This document shows positions 23,901 through 32,900 of a DNA stretch of 64,000 nucleotides, piece by piece. The translations under genes and the position numbers were made by a program. Origin of the DNA: Trichuris trichiura (Eukaryota; Nematoda; Enoplea; Trichinellida; Trichuridae); assembly GCA_037903355.1 (NCBI GenBank), contig JBAJFE010000038.1:2604001-2668000 (forward strand). The letters run 5' to 3'. Numbering within the stretch: position 1 is the stretch's first letter; each line of letters opens with the position of its first letter. The notes beneath the pieces were generated by a model. It searched no databases. It was not told the origin of the DNA and worked only from the letters and a program-made list of their open reading frames with translations.

Positions 23901-26900
23901 CAATACATGGCATAAACACAATACACATCGATTATAAATAAAATATTTGGGATATACTGGGCCTAAGACTATACGCGCTCTATGCTATAATATTCGCCCA
24001 AATAACATACCGTATATCACGGCGCATAAGAACTAGCCCCTACGTAAGTAAAGGGTGGTAATGATTGGCCCAGTGACGGTGACGCTCACTGCTCAAATCT
24101 AGGTCAATTCTGATCAGTCAGTTTCCTGTTAATGCTTATCATCCATCCAATTGAATCTGTCTTGCCTCAACTTCAACGCGAAAACCGATCGGTTGCCGAT
24201 TAGCGCGTTGTGCAGCACTGCATAGTCTATGGGAAATGAATCATATTGAATAGGTTTATTGAACGTCTATTACAACTGTTGCACGGAAAACACAGATCAA
24301 TAGAATGCAGAAACGGACAAACATGGTGTATGATGCAGCGAACATCAACTGCATGGGACAAAACGGTCAAGCTAAGAATGGTCTTCGTCGCTGCCTGGCA
24401 GTTCATTGTCTTCTGTGTCGTACAACGCGATGGAGATGGAGCACTTTCGGAAAGACTTCATAACGGTTCCGGTCTTTACTTTGCTCCATGCCTTTATTAC
24501 GAACTGGTACAGCAAACTGAGCGGTGGTGCTCGCATTCGTCCATCGGCTGCGTACCTCTTCTGCCCGTTCGCTATCCGTTCATTCCACTCTTCTCGCATG
24601 TAGTCTTTAAAAACGCTTATTAATGCAAACGTTCAGCAGTTGGAGAACTTTTGTAAGCCAACCGAACATTACGGCTGTTTCTAGTTTACATTCCTTTAAA
24701 TCTGATTTCATTGCTCCTGCTACGTGCCTTCAGAATGCCTACCACACCAGTAAGCTTCTGCTGTTGCTATCCATAGGTCTTTTTCTCCAGATGTTATCAA
24801 TCCACAATCTCACACCCTGTTCATCCATCCAGCCGTTCTCATGGAAGCGGACAAAGGAGCTAGAAGGAAAATCTTCCTTTGGCCTCCCTTTTCTCCTAAA
24901 TATGACCACAGGCTTCAACTTCATTCCATTAGCTAGGCACGACAGCACCACCGTGAAGTGAGTTCTTTCATGGCCAGTGGTCTTCACTACAATAGACTTC
25001 GGGCCTTCACTCTGCACGGTTCTATTGCCAATCTAAACGAAAAATATTAGCGTTTCATCCATATTACCGATGCTGCCCAATGGAAACTCATTTCTTCTGT
25101 GAAACACGGCTTTGACTTTTGCATATTTAGAGCACGCACACTACGCTTCTTCAGAAAAGATACGTGTAAATGTACCGCCGGAAGTTACGTAGCTTATCCT
25201 ACAAATCCACAGGTATTTTCTGTACAATTATCGTCTTCTGTCTCAGCACGAGGTCCCTCTTTTTCGTGAAACGGCTGCACCATCCATAGTTGCGGTAAAG
25301 CCGTAGGATAAGTGTGGGTTGCAGTGGGCTCAGTTCATCGCTTGATTTCTCATGTCTGTCCTTGTGATGATACTGAAGATCTGTCGCCGTTCTCGTACCC
25401 ATTCTGCCAAACTGTTTTCTGCTTCCGGCCAAAAGGGGATGCCTGAGCGTCTTGCGCGTTGTTTCTTCGGCATGTTCTTCAGCGTCTCTTCTTGTTTCCT
25501 TCAATCTATCACCATCTTCCGGTAATGCGATACTTCCTGGCCGCCTGTGCATTGTTGCTTTCTTTTGCCATGTCTCCAACTTTAATCCCGCTTTGTAGCT
25601 TCTCCTGATTATAGCTCGCATGCAGAATGCACTAAGTCAGATCTAGTCCGAATTCACCCTTCCGCCGGCTGAGACGGCAACTTCAGACGGTAGTGCGCGA
25701 CGATATTGCGTACTGAAGTGTGATTAGCGCAGCGTGATTAGTGAATGCAGGAGGTCATTGACCCATAAACCTTATGTTTAGGCTTAGGCTTAGGCTAGGG
25801 CAGGAGAAGACGGCCGGCAAACGTATTATTCCATTGCTCTTTAATCCGCATTTGACCACTTTTGAAGTTACCGCCTCAGCCGACGGAAGGGTGAATTCGG
25901 ACAAGACCCAAAAATTTCTTCCTGAAGGAAACTTATTCTTCGTTAGTCACTTGACTTTTGCACTTGCTACTGAGAGCGCGATACGCGGGGACAAAGTTAG
26001 ACGAAACTGAAAAAAATAAGTGTGTTCAAACTGTCCCAGTGAGTCACTGTTACTTACGAACCAACGAAGCACAATGGTCCGAAGGAACAACTTCATCCCA
26101 TTTCAAATGCCAAAGCCTACTTAGCACAGCGTTCTACTTTTCACAAACTCGAAGCGAATGGGAACGCAATCTCTTCAACGTTTCGGCGAAAGAACGGCAC
26201 ACTTCACCCTCATTGGTTATTATCAGATAATACATCGCGTTACGCTTCTGTCTGTCTGCTGCAGCAAAGGATGGGAAATCACAGTTCTTGAAGTTTGATG
26301 ATAACGCTGGCTGACGTCTATCAACGACAACTGTAAGCTCAATCAATGACAGCCGCATACTCAATCGGTGGATGCTCCTGCAGCTGTAAGTATGCGGAAT
26401 GGCTATTGAAATTCGATCATAACGCTGCGTGACCTCTACTGATGATAACTGTTAGCTGAATCGTTGAGAACTGTAAGCCCGCTCAGAACCCAGCTTTCAG
26501 TCTCCTCGAAAAAGGTCACGCAGCTTTAGCGTCAAACTTCAATAGCCGTTCCGCAGTGTTACAGCTGCAGGAGCATCCGCCGATTGAGCATGCAGCTGTC
26601 ATCGACTGAGCTTACAGTTGCTGTCGATACAAGTCACGCAGCGTTATCATCAAACTTCAATCAAGAGTTGTGATTTCCCATCCTCTGCTGCATCAGACAG
26701 ACAAGCGCAACGTGACGTATTAATTGATAATAACCAATGAGGATGAAGTGTGTTGTTTTTTCACCGAAATGTTGAACAGTTTGCGTCTCCACTCGCTTCA
26801 TGTTTGTGAAAAGTAGAAGGCGGTGCTACGTAGGCGTTGGCATTTGAAGTGGGACGAAGTTGTTCCTTCGGACCACTTACTTTGTTGGTTCGTACGTAAA

Positions 26901-29900
26901 AGTGACGTACTGGGACTGTTTGAACACACTTGTTTTCTTCTGTTTCGTCTAACTTTGTAGCCGAGTATCACGTGTTGCTCTGTATCGCGCTTTCAGTAGC
27001 AACTGCAAAAATCAAGTGCCTAACGAAGAATAAGTTTCCTTAACTAAGGAATTTTTCAGCTTTACTTAGTGCATTCTGCATGCGAGCTATGACGAAGAGA
27101 AACTACAAAGTCGGATTCAAGTTGGAAGTCGTCAAGATGGCAAAAGAAAGCAACAATGCACAGGCGGCCAGGAAGAATCGCATTACCAGGAAGATGGTAA
27201 TAGATTGAAGGAAACAGGAAGAGACGCTGAAGAAACAACGCGCAAGACGCTCAGGCATCCCCTTTTGGCCGGAAGCAGAAAACAGTTTGGCAGAATGGGT
27301 ACGAGAACAGCGACAGATCTTCAGTATCATCACAAGGACAGACATGAGAAATCAGGCGATGAACTGAGCCCACTGCAACCCACACTTATCCTACGGCTTT
27401 ACCGTAACTATGGATGGTGCAGCCGTTTCACGAAAAAGAGGGACCTCGTGCTGAGACAGAAGACGATAATTGTACAGAAAATACCTGTGGATTTGTAGGA
27501 TAAGCTACGTAACTACTGGCGGTACATTCACACGTATCTCTTCTGAAGAAGCGTAGTGTGCGAGCTCCAAATAAGCAAAAGTTGAAGCCGTGTTTCACAG
27601 AAGAAATGAAACCACTCCATCTCACGAAATTGTATTTCCAGGCACGTCAGAAATCCGACCAGAAGAAATGAGTTTCCATTGGGAAACATCGGTAATATGG
27701 ATGAAACGCCAATATTTTTCGTTTAGATTGGCAATAGAACCGTGGACAGTAAAGGTGCAAAGTCGATCATAGCGAAGAGCACTGGGCATGAAAGAACTCA
27801 CTTCACGGTGGTGCTGTCGTGCCTAGCTAATGGAATGAAACTGAAGCCCATGGTCATATTTAAGAGGAAAAGGATGCCAAAGGAGAGTTTTCCTTCTGGC
27901 GCCTTTGTCCACTTTCATGAGGAAGGCTGAATGGATGAACAGGGTGTGAGATTGTGGATTGACAACATCTGGAGAAAAAGACCTGGGCATAGCAACAGCA
28001 GAAGCTTACTGGTGTGGTACTCATTTCGAAGTCACGTAGCAGAAGCAATAGAATCAGATTTAAAGGAATGTAAACTAGAAACAACCGTAATCTTCAGTGG
28101 GCTTACAAGAGTTCTCCAACTGCTGAACGTTTGCATTAATAAGCACTTTAATGACTACATGCGAGAAGAGTGGAAAGAATGTATAGCGAAAGGGCGGAAG
28201 AGGTACACAGCCGGCGGACGAATGCGAGCACCATCGCTCAGTTTGCTGTGCCAGTTCGTAATAAAGGCATGGAGCAAAGTAATGACGGAAACCGTTATGA
28301 AGTCTTTCCGAAAGTGCTCCATTTCTACCCTGTTCGACGACACAGAAGACGATGAACTGCCAGACAGTGACCAAGACCATTCTTAGATTAACCGTTTGTC
28401 CCGTGCAATTAATGTTCAGTGCGTTATGCACCATGTTTATCCGTTTCTCTAATCTAGCCACCTGTGTTTTTCATACAACAGTTGTAATAGACGTCCAATA
28501 AACCTATTCAATACGATTCATTTCTCATAGCCTATTCGGTGCTGCACAACGCGCTAATCGGCAGCCGATCGGTTTTCGCATTGAAGCTGAGGCAAGACAG
28601 TCTCAATTGAATGGATAACTAGCATTAACAGGAAACTGACTAATCAGCATTGACCTAGACTTGAGCAATTAGCGTTGCAGTCACTGCGCCAATCATTACC
28701 ACCCTTTACTCGGGTGGGAGGGGTTCTTATACGCCATGATATAGGTATTTATGCAATATATAGTATGGGTGCGGTATACTGCATGTCTAAAGATATTTGA
28801 AAAGTATTAAAAGTACAACAATTGTAATATCTAGTGCCTCTATAGTACACTGGCAGTATACCACACACATACCACAAATACGTTGTTTAGGCAAATACAG
28901 TCGGCCCTCGTTATCCGCGGATTCTATACAACGCGGTTTTTCCGGCGTGAAATAGTGACGCCATCTTTTACACGGCAGTACACAAGATGAAGCCTAGAAC
29001 AGTCAGTGATTCCTGGAAGAGCTTGTGGGGAGACGCAGTCAGTGAATGCGAGGACTTAGGTGCCATCGATGAGGACGTCATGGACGCAGTGCATAATGAC
29101 AAGGAGTTGGGAGGTGAGGGTTTCTCTGACATGATAAAAGACGGTATCAGGGAGCACACAGAAAATTGTCTAGAACCGTTCACCAACGAGGAACTCGAGG
29201 AACTGATGCAATCACCTAAGGGCAATGACGACGAGGACGACGTTATAGAAAATAGAGAAACTCAGACACCCTTAGATTGGACGCTGCTAAAGCTTGCCAG
29301 TATTTTCCGGCAAGCGCAGGTCCAAAAGGATATGATTGCTGACTACGATCCATCGATGGAACATGGCATCATGGTTATACGAAGAATAACGTTTTCGTTG
29401 AAGCCGCTACACGCTTTATTCGACGAAACGAAGAAAAGGGAGAGACAGTCCCTATAAGAATGTTTTTAGATACAGCTCCAGCAGCTGCGGAGCCTAACAT
29501 TTTAACGCGAGAAGTTTCGCTACAAATAAGTTCGGGAAACCGTAGGACTGGCCAGTCTCCAGAGGATCTGCGCCCACCTACAGAAAGTGGGTAAATTGAT
29601 TCACGATGCGCCAAAGGTTTCCGCCGTAGGCAATTTGCTCTATGTGGATGTGTTCTGTGGATTCCTGCTTAAGTGGGCCTATGTATTTTATATATCCCCT
29701 GCTCTGTGCCCATTCCGCGCACCAATACATCGCTTAGCTCATTAAAGCCAGGTGATTCCCAGGCGTTTAAAGAAAGAGCATCTTACTTTCATCCTTTCTT
29801 GTATCTAATGGTCTGGACTCTGATGGCTGGCCCCATTGGATAAGCGCAGTTTCATTGATACCTTTATCGCGTAGCTAGATTCCGTAGTACCAACCTTCGA

Positions 29901-32900
29901 AGGATCACTGGATATGATAACCGTTCCGGAAAGAATTCAAGGGGGCAGGACGAAATACGCGACTAGAATATAAACTGTTTGGGCCTTTTCATTGGGTGTC
30001 CTATATTACGCGGTGAAACGCTCAAAATTTTGGACGAATTATTCGCGGATAACGAAGGCCGACTGTATACACCATAAATAGTGCACGAATAATCGCAGGC
30101 TCAGTACATCACGAATATCCTATTTATAAACGATGTATACTGTGTTTATGCCATGGATATTTCTTTTTTATTTTTCTTTTTTCCGTGATAACGGATGCGT
30201 TTTTAAAATGTGAAAATTTTCGTGGTTTTGCAACGCGTTCGTTTAGTTAAGGTTTATATCAAAACGCCAAGTCGCGAAGCTTTTGGGTCAATCGAGACGC
30301 ATCAATATATCGTTTGTTGGCTTGTTGTTGCTCTTTGTTAGTGTTTTCGCTGTCGTGGAAGGTCGGTTGGTTGCTCCCTGCACCGTCTGACTGACTAGGT
30401 GGGACCAAGGCCCAACTGCACAAAATAGAGCTGACAGCTGAGATCTCTGCCAAAGTCGGTCGGATGGAGTGGCTTGCTAACATGACCGACTCGACGGGCG
30501 GCACATTTAGCCCTGATGAAGAGTCTCGAATGACCCGAAAGCTTCGAGCCTTGACGTTTTGATAGAAACGTTAATTTACCGAACGGATTGCAAAACCGCA
30601 AAAATTTTCATGTTATGCCATGTATACACCAGATATTCCCACGGTGCAAATACAGTTGAACCCCCGTAAGTTGACTAGCCAACAGACTGGAGAAAACTGG
30701 TCAACATAGGGAGGTGGTCAGCATACGGAAGCTGAGGACATAAGTGGCTCCGCTAAATATATTGCAGTTGAACCACCGTAGTATGGTCCACTCAACAGAC
30801 TGGTCAACTTACAGAGAGCAGCAAACTAGCATTGCGTCCATATACGACGTCACGGCTAAAGCGGTCAACTTGCCCCATACGGAGGTTGTCCTTGCGCTTA
30901 TTAACGTGCGAACAAACAAACTGGTCAAAATTCGGTCAACTTAGGGAGGTGGTCGCCATATAGGAGTGGTCAACTTAGGAGGTACAACTGTATATATAAC
31001 ACAGATACTGCATCTGGGTCATAGAGACCATTTATGTTATAGATATCCTACTTATAAGCAATGTGTAAGTAGAAGTCATACTTAACGTAAATATTCGTCA
31101 TATGCAAGTACATACGGCATTCATTCTACTTGCATACCACAGAAACTGTGACTATAGCATGTATTGTGTTCTCAGACAAAGCATACTGCGTGAATGCCCC
31201 AAATTTTATATCTTTAACGTATACGATAAGCAACCTCTACGTTAGGCACATGTTGCATCAACTTTTGAGAACAGAAAGTAGATAACGTTTGAGTAGTGTA
31301 GACTGCGTACATACGTGATGGCTGCGTAGTTTGTACACATGCCTAATATTTAATTAGTACAGTCGGCCCTCGTTGCACGCGGTTAATTCGTCCAAAATTT
31401 TGAGCGTTTCACCGCGTTAAGCTAAATCCGCGTTATATAGGACACCCTATGAAAAAGACCAAATAGCTTATATTCTAGCCGCGTACTTCGTCCTGCCCTC
31501 TGAATGCTTTCCGGAACGGTTATCATACCCAGCGATCCTTCGAAGCTTGGTACCACAGAATCTAGCTACGAGACAAGGACATCAATGAAACCGCGCTTCT
31601 CCAATGGGACCAACCATCAGAGTCCAGGCCGTTAGATACAAGAAAGGATGAAAGTAAGATGCTCTTTCATTAAACGCCTGGAAGTCACCTCGTTTTAATG
31701 AGCTGAACGATGTACTAGTTCGCGGAATGTGTACAGAGCAGGGGAAATATAAAATACATAGGCGCGCTTAAGCAGAAATAGTGAACAGCACACAGAACGC
31801 ATCCATAGAGCAAAACGTCTACGGCAGAAACGTTTGGCACATCAGGAATCAATCTACCCACTTTTTGTAGGTGGGCGCAGATCCCTTGGAGAACGGCCAG
31901 TCCTAAGGTTACTTGAACTTGTTGGTAACAAAACTTCTCTCTTTAAAATATTACTCGCGGCAGCTGCTGGAGCTTTATTAAAAACATTGTTATAGGCAAC
32001 TGTCTCTCCCTTTTCTTCGCTTTATCGAATAAATCTTGTAGCGGCTTCAACCGAGCCGCTATTCCTCGTGTAAACATGATGCCACGTTCCGTGCATGGAT
32101 CGTATTCAGCAAGCGTATTCTCTAGGACTTGCGCTTGCCGGAAAATACTGGCAGGCTATTGCAGCGTCCAATCGGAGGGTATTTAAGCTCCTGTATCTTC
32201 CATAACGTCATCGTCGTTACCTGTAGGTCAGTGGAGGAGAACGTACGGCCCGCAAGACCATTTTCCGCCCACGCGCTGGGGCAACCGCACATGGTTGCGA
32301 GATTCAGGGAAATGTGATTGTGGGAGGTTATTTTTCATCATGCGATAAACGTATTGTATGTAAATCCTAGTAAGAAGATAAATCTAGCGTAACAAGCCGG
32401 GAGCGTCAGGCTGGCTCAGAAGACTGCGTTGCTGACAGCTCTCTGTCGACAAACCGACATTGTTAGTCCTCGGTGACACGCAGTAGGCACCACTATAGCG
32501 TGTGTGCGCGCCTAAGTAGCGTGGACTATTGCTTTTTTCGAGATAACGACTGTCCAGATTGCTAGAGCACTTCAGCTTTTTTTGTTCTCAGTAGTCACTA
32601 GCATCGTTCTCGTCGGTTGGCGCCGGCCTCCTGTCCTTTGCGTCTTCGAAGTACAAAAAGGTTATTTCGTTCTGTCTAGTTGCGATTATGTTTTTGACAA
32701 CTGGTTTGCAGAATTCTGCCCTTTATCTCGGAGTTGCCTCACCAGGGAAAAGCAGTTCCAAGCAACCCATTGGGAGTGACTTAATAAACATACGTGCAAA
32801 TAAAGCAGGCTGTTTTTCGTTTTTTTCTATCCAACCCGCGAACGGTATTATAGACGTCTAAACGGGCCGCGGCACCAAAAAAGTTCCCCACCCCTGCTAT

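Larger units (their letters stand above)
24010..28745. mobile_element. Palindromic pogo/Tigger dimer, 4.7 kb
   Basis: Ends CCGTATATCACGGCGCATAA at 24010 and the inverted counterpart TTATACGCCATGATATAGG at 28745, each next to TA. The halves are inverted copies around about 26475: 24010-26440 (less the Merlin MITE at 25639-25909) is about 2160 bp, 26512-28745 is 2234 bp. Each arm carries a pogo-like transposase relic, 5' end toward the centre. A single copy of the outer 230 bp lies at 57723-57955, so the monomer is a separate family. Confidence 0.88.

Noticed and set aside
24010..28745. Dimer as two independent nearby insertions
   Set aside because: The halves are continuous to within about 70 bp of the centre and only the outermost ends carry the terminal motif next to TA.
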